A DNA stretch of 10,436 bases from Cyanobacteria bacterium UBA2566 (GTDB lineage Bacteria > Cyanobacteriota > Cyanobacteriia > Cyanobacteriales > Desertifilaceae): contig DDLS01000054.1 in NCBI GenBank assembly GCA_002340255.1, positions 1 to 10,436 of the forward strand, read 5' to 3'. This document shows, one piece after another, positions 1-6,071 of the stretch. The position numbers were made by a program, and so were the translations under genes. The first letter of the stretch is position 1. Each line of letters opens with the position of its first letter. The notes below the pieces were generated by a model that had not been told where the DNA came from, ran no database searches, and worked only from the letters and a program-made list of their open reading frames with translations.

Positions 1-1059
1 ATGACAATAGCAGTCGGACGCGCGCCCAGGGAAAGAGGATTGTTTGATGCCATCGACGACTGGCTAAAGCGCGATCGCTTCGTCTTCATCGGATGGTCAG
101 GACTCCTGCTGTTCCCCTGCGCCTACCTCGCCATCGGCGGTTGGCTCACGGGAACTACCTTCGTGACCTCCTGGTATACCCATGGACTCGCTTCCTCCTA
201 CCTCGAAGGCGGCAACTTCCTCACCGTAGCCGTATCGAGTCCCGCAGACAGCATGGGACACTCCCTCCTGTTCCTCTGGGGTCCAGAAGCTCAAGGGAAC
301 TTCGCTCGCTGGTGTCAGCTCGGCGGTCTTTGGCCCTTCGTCGCTCTCCATGGAGCCTTCTCTCTGATCGGCTTCATGTTACGGCAATTTGAAATCGCCC
401 GTTTGGTCGGCATCCGTCCTTACAACGCGATCGCCTTCAGCGGCCCCATCGCCGTATTCGTGAGCGTATTCCTCATGTATCCCTTGGGACAATCGAGCTG
501 GTTCTTTGCCCCCAGCTTTGGAGTAGCAGCGATTTTCCGGTTCATCCTGTTTCTACAAGGATTCCACAACTGGACGCTCAACCCCTTCCACATGATGGGA
601 GTAGCTGGGATTCTCGGAGGAGCCTTATTGTGTGCCATTCACGGAGCCACAGTAGAAAACACCCTGTTCCAAGATGGCGACAAAGCCAACACCTTCCGGG
701 CATTTGAACCAACCCAAGCAGAAGAAACCTACTCCATGGTGACCGCCAACCGGTTCTGGAGCCAAATCTTTGGGATTGCCTTTTCCAACAAACGTTGGTT
801 GCACTTCTTCATGCTGTTTGTACCAGTAATGGGTCTGTGGATGAGTTCAGTGGGCATTGTGGGACTAGCATTGAACCTGCGGGCTTATGACTTTGTATCT
901 CAGGAATTGAGAGCAGCAGAAGACCCAGAATTTGAAACCTTCTACACCAAGAATATCTTGTTGAACGAAGGAATTCGGGCATGGATGTCCCCGGCAGACC
1001 AACCCCATGAGTTCTTTACCTTCCCTGAAGAGGTTCTTCCTCGCGGTAATGCTCTGTAA
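1..1059 (+). CDS. psbD: Photosystem II D2 protein, stand-alone copy (probably psbD2/psbDII)
   Basis: Complete 352-residue D2, the usual length. D2 pairs with D1 in the thylakoid to form the photosystem II reaction centre and binds P680, pheophytin, QA and the non-haem iron. Key residues fall at their standard numbers: Tyr160 (redox-active YD), His189 beside it, His197 (P680 chlorophyll), His117 (accessory chlorophyll), His214 and His268 (iron ligands) and Trp253 (QA stacking). The N-terminus MTIAVGRAP and C-terminus EEVLPRGNAL are typical. The window starts at the ATG, so promoter and RBS are not visible. A strong terminator follows 30 nt after the stop and no psbC follows, which fits the monocistronic second psbD copy of cyanobacteria (known there as psbDII, often light-responsive); that assignment is inference. 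The last 22 nt, stop included, are identical to the psbD end at the right edge of the window. Identity as D2 is certain. Confidence 0.98.
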   Translation: MTIAVGRAPRERGLFDAIDDWLKRDRFVFIGWSGLLLFPCAYLAIGGWLTGTTFVTSWYTHGLASSYLEGGNFLTVAVSSPADSMGHSLLFLWGPEAQGNFARWCQLGGLWPFVALHGAFSLIGFMLRQFEIARLVGIRPYNAIAFSGPIAVFVSVFLMYPLGQSSWFFAPSFGVAAIFRFILFLQGFHNWTLNPFHMMGVAGILGGALLCAIHGATVENTLFQDGDKANTFRAFEPTQAEETYSMVTANRFWSQIFGIAFSNKRWLHFFMLFVPVMGLWMSSVGIVGLALNLRAYDFVSQELRAAEDPEFETFYTKNILLNEGIRAWMSPADQPHEFFTFPEEVLPRGNAL

Positions 1060-1088
1060 TTGCTAATTCTGAGAATTCACCCCAATGT

Positions 1089-1122
1089 TAGGGTGGGCAG
1101 TACTTGCCCACCCTATTTTTTT
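1089..1122 (+). terminator. Rho-independent terminator of psbD
   Basis: Perfect 11-bp GC-rich stem (1089-1099 with 1105-1115, core AGGGTGGGCA/TGCCCACCCT), 5-nt loop GTACT, then seven T residues (1116-1122). It lies 30 nt after the psbD stop and should end the psbD transcript, isolating it from the downstream region. Confidence 0.9.
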
Positions 1123-1162
1123 GCTCTCTCCGTATCTCTATGTCGCTGCATCCCCGTATTCC

Positions 1163-1176
1163 CCCCACTCCCCACT
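1163..1176. repeat. C-rich heptamer short tandem repeat (CCCCACT x2)
   Basis: Two exact tandem copies of CCCCACT inside a pyrimidine-rich tract (about 1150-1190) with further degenerate CCCC units. Short tandemly repeated heptamers of this kind are common in intergenic DNA of filamentous cyanobacteria. No function is assigned. Confidence 0.6.
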
Positions 1177-1297
1177 CCTTTACTCCCCGATTCTGGAACT
1201 CTGTGCTAAGGTGATTCACAGGTGCAAGGCACTTAGAGCTAGATGCTCTCTTACTCGTTTACGAGTGTACTGTTGCAATGTTTAGGAGGTGATGCCT

Positions 1298-1369
1298 ATG
1301 TCAGATAGCAGTAAATGCATGGGTCTTCAGGTTCGAGTATGCCGGCTGTGGGCCGGGGCTGTTCTCTAA
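1298..1369 (+). CDS. Candidate 23-residue small protein or leader peptide
   Basis: A short ORF (MSDSSK...WAGAVL, 23 residues, TAA at 1367-1369) whose ATG stands 8 nt after AGGAGG (1284-1289). The wider AGGAGGTGAT is fully complementary to the 3' end of 16S rRNA, much stronger than the signals of the other genes here. An in-frame ATG at 1292 is too close to the Shine-Dalgarno. The peptide has two Cys, a basic middle and a hydrophobic end; I recognise no family. The ORF runs into the left arm (1321-1330) of a long-range stem, so it could be a leader peptide coupled to RNA folding. The alternative is chance occurrence within a structured non-coding RNA. Evidence is limited to the RBS, the spacing and the open frame. 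Confidence 0.35.
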   Translation: MSDSSKCMGLQVRVCRLWAGAVL

Positions 1370-1453
1370 ACGCTAGTCTTACGTTAGAAAACCTATCGTC
1401 AAAATGACTAGCTGGGGTTCCTCCCGGCAGTCAGGTTTCAAACTGAAGACCCG
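1317..1453 (+). ncRNA. Candidate structured RNA, family not recognised
   Basis: A nested set of complementary segments. The outer stem GGGTCTTCAG (1321-1330) pairs perfectly with CTGAAGACCC (1443-1452). Inside it CCGGG (1353-1357) can pair with CCCGG (1423-1427), or alternatively TGCCGG (1340-1345) with CCGGCA (1424-1429). The innermost stem is GCTAGTC (1372-1378) with GACTAGC (1406-1412), loop 27 nt. The rod-like nested layout recalls 6S RNA in outline, but I see no diagnostic motif of 6S, tmRNA, RNase P RNA, SRP RNA or a known riboswitch. There is no T-run right after the outer stem. It could be a free sRNA or the 5' leader of the dehydratase gene at 1568. The strand is assumed from the flanking genes; the pairing alone would allow either strand. 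Confidence 0.4.
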
Positions 1454-1458
1454 CTACA

Positions 1459-1535
1459 CCGCTCTCACTCTCAAACGTTCAAAATTGGATCGCTCTTAAG
1501 AGCTGAAGAAATTGGACATTCACCAGTGAGAGCGG
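1459..1535. repeat. 11-bp inverted repeat preceding the dehydratase gene
   Basis: CCGCTCTCACT (1459-1469) and AGTGAGAGCGG (1525-1535) are perfectly complementary with 55 nt between them. Inside lies a 12-bp palindrome GCTCTTAAGAGC (1492-1503). The right arm ends 32 nt before the ATG at 1568 and covers an in-frame GTG at 1526. The structure sits next to the candidate RNA at 1317-1453 and may be part of the same leader. Together with that element it accounts for much of the gene-free stretch 1123-1567; the rest holds the heptamer repeat and three small hairpins (1222-1232, 1235-1249, 1253-1266). Confidence 0.6.
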
Positions 1536-1567
1536 ATAGTCATGAAGCAAAAGGGAAAATCAAAGGA

Positions 1568-1846
1568 ATGACTAAACTGACTCAAGCCGAAATACAGGAA
1601 AAAGCCAAAATCCTATCTGGATGGGAACTGGTGGAAGAGAGCCTACAGTGCCAGCGCCTGTTCAAAGACTTTGTTGAGGCGATCGCCTTTATCAATAAAA
1701 TAGTCGAACCAGCGGAAAGCGCCAATCATCATCCCGACCTCTCCATCTCCTACAATCGAGTCAGCATTACCTTGACAACCCACGATGCAGGTGGTTTAAC
1801 AGAAAAGGATTTTGCTTTGGCACAAGCGATCTCCCAAATAGAATAA
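1568..1846 (+). CDS. 4a-hydroxytetrahydrobiopterin dehydratase (pterin-4a-carbinolamine dehydratase family)
   Basis: Predicted 92-residue cytosolic protein of the PCD/DCoH family, which dehydrates 4a-hydroxytetrahydropterin during pterin cofactor recycling. It contains the family signature ANHHPDLSISYNRV (the HHPD motif with the following Tyr and Val) and the C-terminal GGLTEKDFALA segment; length is typical. I chose ATG 1568 because the family normally starts with a short MTxLT-like N-terminus; a GTG at 1526 would add 14 unusual residues and lies in the arm of an inverted repeat. AAAGG lies very close to the ATG, so the RBS is weak. In bacteria without phenylalanine hydroxylase the role of this family is uncertain. 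It stands 57 nt before the first porin, same strand, possibly co-transcribed but not functionally related as far as I can tell. Confidence 0.92.
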   Translation: MTKLTQAEIQEKAKILSGWELVEESLQCQRLFKDFVEAIAFINKIVEPAESANHHPDLSISYNRVSITLTTHDAGGLTEKDFALAQAISQIE

Positions 1847-1858
1847 GGTAAACTAAAA

Positions 1859-1882
1859 TAAGCTTCTAAAGTTAAAAGCTTA
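1859..1882 (+). other. Small A/T-rich hairpin upstream of the first porin RBS
   Basis: TAAGCTT (1859-1865) and AAGCTTA (1876-1882) form a 7-bp stem with a 10-nt loop, ending just before the Shine-Dalgarno block at 1883-1895. There is no T-run, so it is not a clear terminator. It may protect or modulate the porin leader; this is inference. Confidence 0.35.
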
Positions 1883-1895
1883 AAGGTGTGAGGAG
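1883..1895 (+). promoter_or_regulatory. Conserved porin ribosome-binding leader, copy 1
   Basis: AAGGTGTGAGGAG, with the Shine-Dalgarno GAGGAG (1890-1895) 8 nt before the ATG at 1904. The same 13 bases with identical spacing precede the second porin (4000-4012), confirming both starts and indicating that the translation signal was duplicated with the genes. Confidence 0.85.
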
Positions 1896-1903
1896 CAAGT
1901 AAA

Positions 1904-3754
1904 ATGTCGAAATTTCTGTGGAAGACCCTGTTGGTAAGTCCAGCAGTCCTGACTACGTTGATCTCTGGTTCTCTCGTTCATGCGGCTGAGAGCATCAGTA
2001 ACTCGTCCGTGGTTAACCGTCAATCTCTAGATATAAATATTAATGATTCTTTCTCCATTGGAGTCCCCGAATCCTTGGATCTTAAGATTGAACCCTCTTT
2101 GATGGCTCAAGAGCGGTCTACTCTAGACCAAGTAATTGAATACAGCACCGACGGAGAAGAAGTCGAAGAAGAAGTCGAACAAGTTACCTCCGTTTCTCAA
2201 CTGCGGGATGTACGCCCCACTGACTGGGCTTTCCAAGCTCTCCAATCCTTAGTCGAGCGCTATGGCTGTATTGCGGGTTATCCCAATGGAACCTATCGGG
2301 GGAACCGGGCTATCACTCGGTATGAGTTTGCTGCGGGTTTAAACGCCTGCTTAGACCGAATTAATGAACTGATTGCAGCAGCTACAGCCAATGCTGTTAC
2401 CCGTGAAGACTTGGCAGTTCTGCAACGGCTCCAAGAAGAATTTGCCGCAGAATTGGCAACTCTTCGCGGTCGTGTAGATGCCTTAGAAGCCCGCACTACA
2501 GAGCTAGAAGCTAACCAATTCTCCACAACTACCAAACTGGTTGGTGAAGCCATTTTTGCTGTTACCGATGCCTGGGGATCGGACCGTAGTATCCGGCATT
2601 CTCGATTCAATGTGGGCCGTCGTAGAGCATTCTTAGGTGTTTCCAATAGTTTTAATCCAGATCTTGATGGAGGCGTAGATGACTATGCGAGTGACAACGG
2701 GACTGCTCTGATGGGTCGTGTGCGGATGAACCTGAATACCAGTTTCACCGGGAAAGACCTATTATTGACTCGCCTGCAAGCCGGTTCTTCCGATCGCTTT
2801 AACTTCCAACGAGAATCGGGTCAAGGACTGCAAACCTTCCAAGTTAACCGGGAAGGTAACGACCAACTCTATGTAGACAAGCTTCAATACTACTGGAGCT
2901 ACAACAATCGGACTAATGTCGTTATTTCTGCCATAGGTGGAACTTTTGATGACTTTGTACCTACCCTAAACCCCTACTTTGAAGATTACGATGGAGGTAG
3001 TGGGTCTCTCAACACTTTCTCGCAACGGAACCCCCTATACCGGATTGGGGGTGGTGCAGGGATTGGTCTAGATATCAACTTGGGTAACTTTAAGTTCCTG
3101 AATTTAGGTGCGGTGAACCTGAGTTGGGGATATTTGGCGGAAAACGGACAAAACCCCACCAGTGGTAATGGTCTCTTTAATGGAGACTATGGGATGTTAG
3201 CTCAGTTGACCTTTACCCCTTCTAATAGCCTCTCCTTTGCGTTTACCTATGCCAATGGCTATCACGACCAATACAGCCCCATCTTTGACAATGGATATGG
3301 GTTTGACTTGGTGAGTACCCCTCAAACACGGCTGTTAACGGATTTAGGACGGACTACAACCAATTCCTATGGTGGAGCCCTTTCTTGGCGGCTGAGTCCG
3401 AAGTTTGTGGCGAATGCATTCGTTGGCTATACTGATGCCCAGTTGTTAACTCAAGGACAACGGGGGAGCGGGGAAATCTGGACATATGGTCTAAACATGG
3501 CCTTCCCCGATCTATTCCGAGCCGGTAATGTTGGTGGACTCTCGGTTGGTGTACCTCCCACTTTGACTGGAGTAAGCTTGCAAGGTGGCGTAGATAATGG
3601 TACACCGATCAATATTGAAAGCTTCTACAAAATCCGGATTTCCGATAACATTTCGGTCACTCCAGGGGTAACGGTCTTAATCAGTCCTTTCCAAGATGCT
3701 TTGAATGAGGATACAGCAGTGATTGGAACCCTGAGAACGACTTTGTCGTTCTAA
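1904..3754 (+). CDS. SLH-domain outer-membrane porin (cyanobacterial iron-uptake porin family), first copy
   Basis: 616-residue exported protein. Order: Sec signal peptide (residues 1-27, basic MSKFLWK then a hydrophobic core, likely cleavage near VHA-AES); an acidic linker of about 65 residues including EEVEEEVEQ; one SLH domain (about 94-157, with DVRPTDWAFQAL, YGCIAGYPNGTYRG and RYEFAAGLNACLDR), which anchors such proteins to the peptidoglycan layer; an alpha-helical coiled coil (about 168-205, REDLAVLQRLQEEF...LEAR); then a long beta-barrel ending in Phe, as usual for outer-membrane proteins. This is the SLH-OprB architecture of cyanobacterial porins of the Synechocystis Slr1841/Slr1908 type, some of which admit inorganic iron. 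Substrate here is inferred from family only. The linker between signal peptide and SLH is about 37 residues longer than in the neighbouring paralogue. Start fixed by GAGGAG 8 nt upstream. Confidence 0.93.
   Translation: MSKFLWKTLLVSPAVLTTLISGSLVHAAESISNSSVVNRQSLDININDSFSIGVPESLDLKIEPSLMAQERSTLDQVIEYSTDGEEVEEEVEQVTSVSQLRDVRPTDWAFQALQSLVERYGCIAGYPNGTYRGNRAITRYEFAAGLNACLDRINELIAAATANAVTREDLAVLQRLQEEFAAELATLRGRVDALEARTTELEANQFSTTTKLVGEAIFAVTDAWGSDRSIRHSRFNVGRRRAFLGVSNSFNPDLDGGVDDYASDNGTALMGRVRMNLNTSFTGKDLLLTRLQAGSSDRFNFQRESGQGLQTFQVNREGNDQLYVDKLQYYWSYNNRTNVVISAIGGTFDDFVPTLNPYFEDYDGGSGSLNTFSQRNPLYRIGGGAGIGLDINLGNFKFLNLGAVNLSWGYLAENGQNPTSGNGLFNGDYGMLAQLTFTPSNSLSFAFTYANGYHDQYSPIFDNGYGFDLVSTPQTRLLTDLGRTTTNSYGGALSWRLSPKFVANAFVGYTDAQLLTQGQRGSGEIWTYGLNMAFPDLFRAGNVGGLSVGVPPTLTGVSLQGGVDNGTPINIESFYKIRISDNISVTPGVTVLISPFQDALNEDTAVIGTLRTTLSF
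2156..2179 (+). repeat. 12-bp tandem duplication in the porin linker
   Basis: GAAGAAGTCGAA occurs twice in direct tandem, in frame, encoding EEVE-EEVE in the acidic linker before the SLH domain. The neighbouring porin lacks it, so it looks like a recent slippage duplication. Confidence 0.85.
3734..3752 (+). other. Hairpin across the stop codon of the first porin
   Basis: AGAACGAC (3734-3741) and GTCGTTCT (3745-3752) form a perfect 8-bp stem with a TTT loop. The stem covers the last codons and the first base of the TAA stop (3752-3754). No T-run follows. It may stabilise the 3' end of the transcript, or be a chance result of the RTTLSF codons. Confidence 0.4.
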
Positions 3755-3769
3755 ATTGAGATTCTCTAG

Positions 3770-3814
3770 CAGGGGTGCTAAGGTCTTCAGGTATTGCCCA
3801 AACCTTACACCCTG
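3770..3814 (+). other. Imperfect intergenic hairpin between the porins
   Basis: A segment starting CAGGGGTG at 3770 pairs with its near reverse complement ending CACCCTG at 3814: about 13 pairs with two bulges and a 17-nt loop. No T-run follows (CCCTGTTAGAAC), so it is not a canonical terminator; it could be a processing or partial termination site between the paralogues. Confidence 0.4.
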
Positions 3815-3934
3815 TTAGAACAAGAGGGCTGGAACAGGAAAATCAAGTTAGAATCGAAAGCACCTCGTCGAAATCCTGCCAAAAATCCAATCATGGTGCA
3901 AGATAGAGGACAAGACGGAGTTAGTAAAACCTAA
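3782..3934 (+). pseudogene. Possible small ORF or gene remnant between the porins
   Basis: After a stop at 3779-3781 one frame stays open to TAA 3932-3934 and reads gene-like: ...LLEQEGWNRKIKLESKAP followed by RRNPAKNPIMVQDRGQDG and VSKT. There is no ATG at its head; a TTG at 3794 preceded by AAGG (3780-3783) would give 46 residues, and an internal ATG at 3893-3895 only 13. The residue composition looks more like a real protein tail than a random frame, so it may be a decayed gene or the end of a mobile element, but I cannot name a family and an open frame of about 50 codons is expected by chance at this length. Confidence 0.2.
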
Positions 3935-3999
3935 CATGAGTATCCTGACATTCCAGCGTTTAGGTGATAAAATCCCAGATGGGAAGTTGACGATTCTTT

Positions 4000-4012
4000 A
4001 AGGTGTGAGGAG
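4000..4012 (+). promoter_or_regulatory. Conserved porin ribosome-binding leader, copy 2
   Basis: The same AAGGTGTGAGGAG block as at 1883-1895, with GAGGAG (4007-4012) exactly 8 nt before the ATG at 4021. The surrounding intergenic sequence is not similar, so the block is either selected or the edge of the ancestral duplication. Confidence 0.85.
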
Positions 4013-4020
4013 AAAAAGCA

Positions 4021-5712
4021 ATGAAGTCAAAACTTCTATGGAAATCTATTAGTCTAACCCCAGCACTCTTGGGGGCTGCTTTGTTTGTATCGGGTGGTTC
4101 GGCTCTAGCCCAGCCCGCAGAAACCAACAATATAGACCAAATCCAAGAGTATTCTAGAGGAACACGCAGCAGTGGCTCGATTGGTCAAGTTACCTCGGTT
4201 TCCCAATTGCGCGATGTTCGTCCTACCGACTGGGCGTTCCAAGCACTGCAATCCTTGGTTGAGCGCTATGGTTGTATTGCGGGTTATCCCAATGGAACCT
4301 ATCGGGGGAACCGAGCGATGACTCGCTATGAGTTTGCGGCTGGGGTTAATGCCTGTTTAGACCGCATTAACGAGTTGATCGCTGCTGCGACTGCCAACTT
4401 GGTGACTCGCGAAGACCTGGCGGTACTGCAACGGTTGCAAGAAGAATTTGCGGCTGAATTAGCGACCTTACGAGGGCGAGTAGATAGTTTGGAAGCACGG
4501 GTGGACTTCTTGGAAGAACACCAATTCTCTACAACAACTAAATTGAATGGAGAAGCGGTCTTTGCCTTGATCAATACTTGGGGAGACAATAAGCCTTTGA
4601 GAGGATGGGGCCCCGATCGCCGTCGAATCCCTGGCTCGACAACAGCAGGTGGACGGCGAGCAGATGTGGATGATAATACAACTTTGTCCGGTCGTGTCCG
4701 TCTGAACTTCGATACGAGTTTCACGGGTGAAGATAGTTTGAGAACCCGACTCGAAGCAGGAAACGTTGAAGGGACTCGTCCTGCACTGGGAACGAGTACA
4801 GCTCGTTTAGCTTATGAAACCAATACGGATGAAGAAGTAAATGTTGGGATCTTAACCTACCGTTTCCCCTATGGTGGATACTTTGAGAACGGCGCTCCTA
4901 GAGGTCAGATGCAGATTGGGGTGATTGGTCAAGCCCATGATGACTTAATTCCAACCTTCAGTTTGAATAGCTCAGGTAGTGGTGCTATATCTCGCTTTGC
5001 TGCTCTCAGCCCGATCTACTCAGGAGGTGATGCGGGGATTACCGGTCTGTACTACTTTACGCCAAGCATTAGTCTCGGTTATTCCTACCTGGCAAGCGAT
5101 GCAGAAAACCCAACGAGTGGAAATGGGCTATTCAATGGTAGCTTTAGTGCGATGGGTCAGTTGAGCTATGAAGGAGACCGGTTTGGTATTGGTTTCACCT
5201 ATGCTCGCGATTACATCTCTGGCGTTGGCCGAGGTGCAGGTGGGCTATCTGGCCCCCTCAATCGGGGAATCGGGGTATTAGCATCCGATCCCTTCCGGAA
5301 GTCTGGAGAGGCGATCGCTGCTGATTCCTTCGGTCTGGCAGCAGAGTGGCGAGTTAGCGATCGCTTTGTTCTCAATGCTTGGGGTCATTACATGAATGCT
5401 CAAGACCTAGACCGTCAAGGCCGCGATCGCTTAGACGATGCAGAGATCTGGAACTGGATCGTTGGATTCACCTTCCCCGATCTTGGTGCAGAAGGCAACT
5501 TAGGTGGCCTGATGGTGGGTATGCCTCCCCATGTTACGAATGGAACAGGAGAAGCTCCTGACACCCCGATCCATGTAGAAGCTTTCTATCGCCTCCGTTT
5601 AACCGACAATATCTCTATTACCCCTGGTTTCCTTGCCGTGTTTAACCCAGAAGGAGATAGCCGGAACGATTCTGTTTACGTGGGAACCATTCGGACTACC
5701 TTCAAGTTCTAG
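4021..5712 (+). CDS. SLH-domain outer-membrane porin (cyanobacterial iron-uptake porin family), second copy
   Basis: 563-residue paralogue of the upstream porin. Signal peptide at residues 1-30 (MKSKLLWKS, hydrophobic core, cleavage ALA-QPAE), a short linker, SLH domain (about 57-120), coiled coil (about 131-168), then an OprB-like barrel ending GTIRTTFKF with terminal Phe. Residues 56-160 match residues 93-197 of the first porin at 101 of 105 positions, while the barrels differ strongly in sequence and length. The conserved part contacts the cell wall and forms the periplasmic stalk; the variable part forms the pore, so the two may differ in selectivity (inference). Three HIP1 octamers (5311, 5357, 5423) lie in this gene against none in its paralogue. 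The gene is followed by its own terminator. The 266-bp gap to the first porin leaves open whether they share a transcript. Confidence 0.93.
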   Translation: MKSKLLWKSISLTPALLGAALFVSGGSALAQPAETNNIDQIQEYSRGTRSSGSIGQVTSVSQLRDVRPTDWAFQALQSLVERYGCIAGYPNGTYRGNRAMTRYEFAAGVNACLDRINELIAAATANLVTREDLAVLQRLQEEFAAELATLRGRVDSLEARVDFLEEHQFSTTTKLNGEAVFALINTWGDNKPLRGWGPDRRRIPGSTTAGGRRADVDDNTTLSGRVRLNFDTSFTGEDSLRTRLEAGNVEGTRPALGTSTARLAYETNTDEEVNVGILTYRFPYGGYFENGAPRGQMQIGVIGQAHDDLIPTFSLNSSGSGAISRFAALSPIYSGGDAGITGLYYFTPSISLGYSYLASDAENPTSGNGLFNGSFSAMGQLSYEGDRFGIGFTYARDYISGVGRGAGGLSGPLNRGIGVLASDPFRKSGEAIAADSFGLAAEWRVSDRFVLNAWGHYMNAQDLDRQGRDRLDDAEIWNWIVGFTFPDLGAEGNLGGLMVGMPPHVTNGTGEAPDTPIHVEAFYRLRLTDNISITPGFLAVFNPEGDSRNDSVYVGTIRTTFKF

Positions 5713-5741
5713 AATGCTTGCCTAATTTCTAAAAAATGAAC

Positions 5742-5770
5742 AAAAGGGTGTGCTATAAGGACACCCTTTT
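5742..5770 (+). terminator. Rho-independent terminator of the second porin
   Basis: Perfect 10-bp stem AAAAGGGTGT (5742-5751) with ACACCCTTTT (5761-5770), 9-nt loop, followed by the T-rich CTATTCTTT. It starts 30 nt after the porin stop and probably ends the porin transcription unit. Confidence 0.82.
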
Positions 5771-5846
5771 CTATTCTTTGAATTCATATCAAGTCTATTG
5801 ATTTATTCAAGAAGTGATTTTTTAGAACCTGCTCTATCCCGAGTTA

Positions 5847-5876
5847 TTGAGTAGGGGGAGAAGTATTCACTATAGT
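5847..5876 (+). promoter_or_regulatory. Possible sigma-70-type promoter upstream of mutS
   Basis: TTGAGT (5847-5852) and TATAGT (5871-5876) are 18 bp apart; TATAGT lies in the 10-bp palindrome CACTATAGTG (5868-5877). A transcript from here would give mutS a leader of roughly 230 nt containing the heptamer repeat and the inverted-repeat element. Both boxes deviate from consensus, so support is modest. Confidence 0.3.
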
Positions 5877-5885
5877 GCTTCGCGC

Positions 5886-5909
5886 TAGGCAATAGGCAAT
5901 AGGCAATAG
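5886..5909. repeat. Heptamer short tandem repeat (TAGGCAA x3)
   Basis: Three exact copies of TAGGCAA plus a terminal TAG. This is a typical cyanobacterial short tandem repeat. It lies in the gene-free stretch 5771-6113 between the porin terminator and mutS. Confidence 0.85.
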
Positions 5910-5952
5910 CTTGTATGGCTTCAAGGTGTACCTCATAGAAGAGAGAAATGCT

Positions 5953-6071
5953 ATATCCTCTTCTGTCACTCTGAGAAATTTTGATGAATTTCCGTCATTA
6001 CAGCCCGCGATCTCCAACGGAAGAATTAGGGTTTCATCCCTCTATTTCCGAACGTGACAGAAGAGGGATAT
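5953..6071. repeat. 119-bp inverted-repeat element, MITE-like, in the mutS leader
   Basis: The 17-nt left end (5953-5969, ATATCCTCTTCTGTCAC) matches the reverse complement of the 18-nt right end (6054-6071) with a single one-base bulge. The 84 nt between contain two hairpins: GAAATT/AATTTC (5975-5992), and a two-part stem CGGAA+AGGG with CCCT+TTCCG (6018-6050). Long terminal inverted repeats with no coding capacity suggest a miniature inverted-repeat element or a structured RNA leader. I see no convincing flanking target-site duplication. Its right end is 42 bp before the mutS ATG. Confidence 0.7.

Noticed and set aside
1085..1285. 66-codon open frame after psbD
   Set aside because: It begins inside the psbD terminator region, runs through the C-rich repeat and has no ribosome-binding site; its composition reflects the repeat.
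1281..1297. Minus-strand similarity to the 3' end of 16S rRNA (CATCACCTCCT)
   Set aside because: It is only the complement of the strong Shine-Dalgarno; no other rRNA sequence is present nearby.
1331..1340. tRNA-like T-loop (GGTTCGAGT)
   Set aside because: No acceptor, D or anticodon arms can be built around it on either strand.
1526..1567. GTG at 1526 as the start of the dehydratase
   Set aside because: It would add 14 residues atypical for the family and lies in an inverted-repeat arm; ATG 1568 gives the normal length.
1542..1571. Nine-codon ORF whose TGA overlaps the dehydratase ATG
   Set aside because: The overlap suggests translational coupling, but there is no Shine-Dalgarno and the ORF is too short to judge.
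3936..4001. 21-codon ORF ending just before the second porin
   Set aside because: No ribosome-binding site and no recognisable composition; it overlaps the porin leader block.
5953..6071. Complete insertion sequence
   Set aside because: Long terminal inverted repeats are present but there is no transposase and no clear target duplication, so only a MITE-like or structured-RNA reading is supportable.
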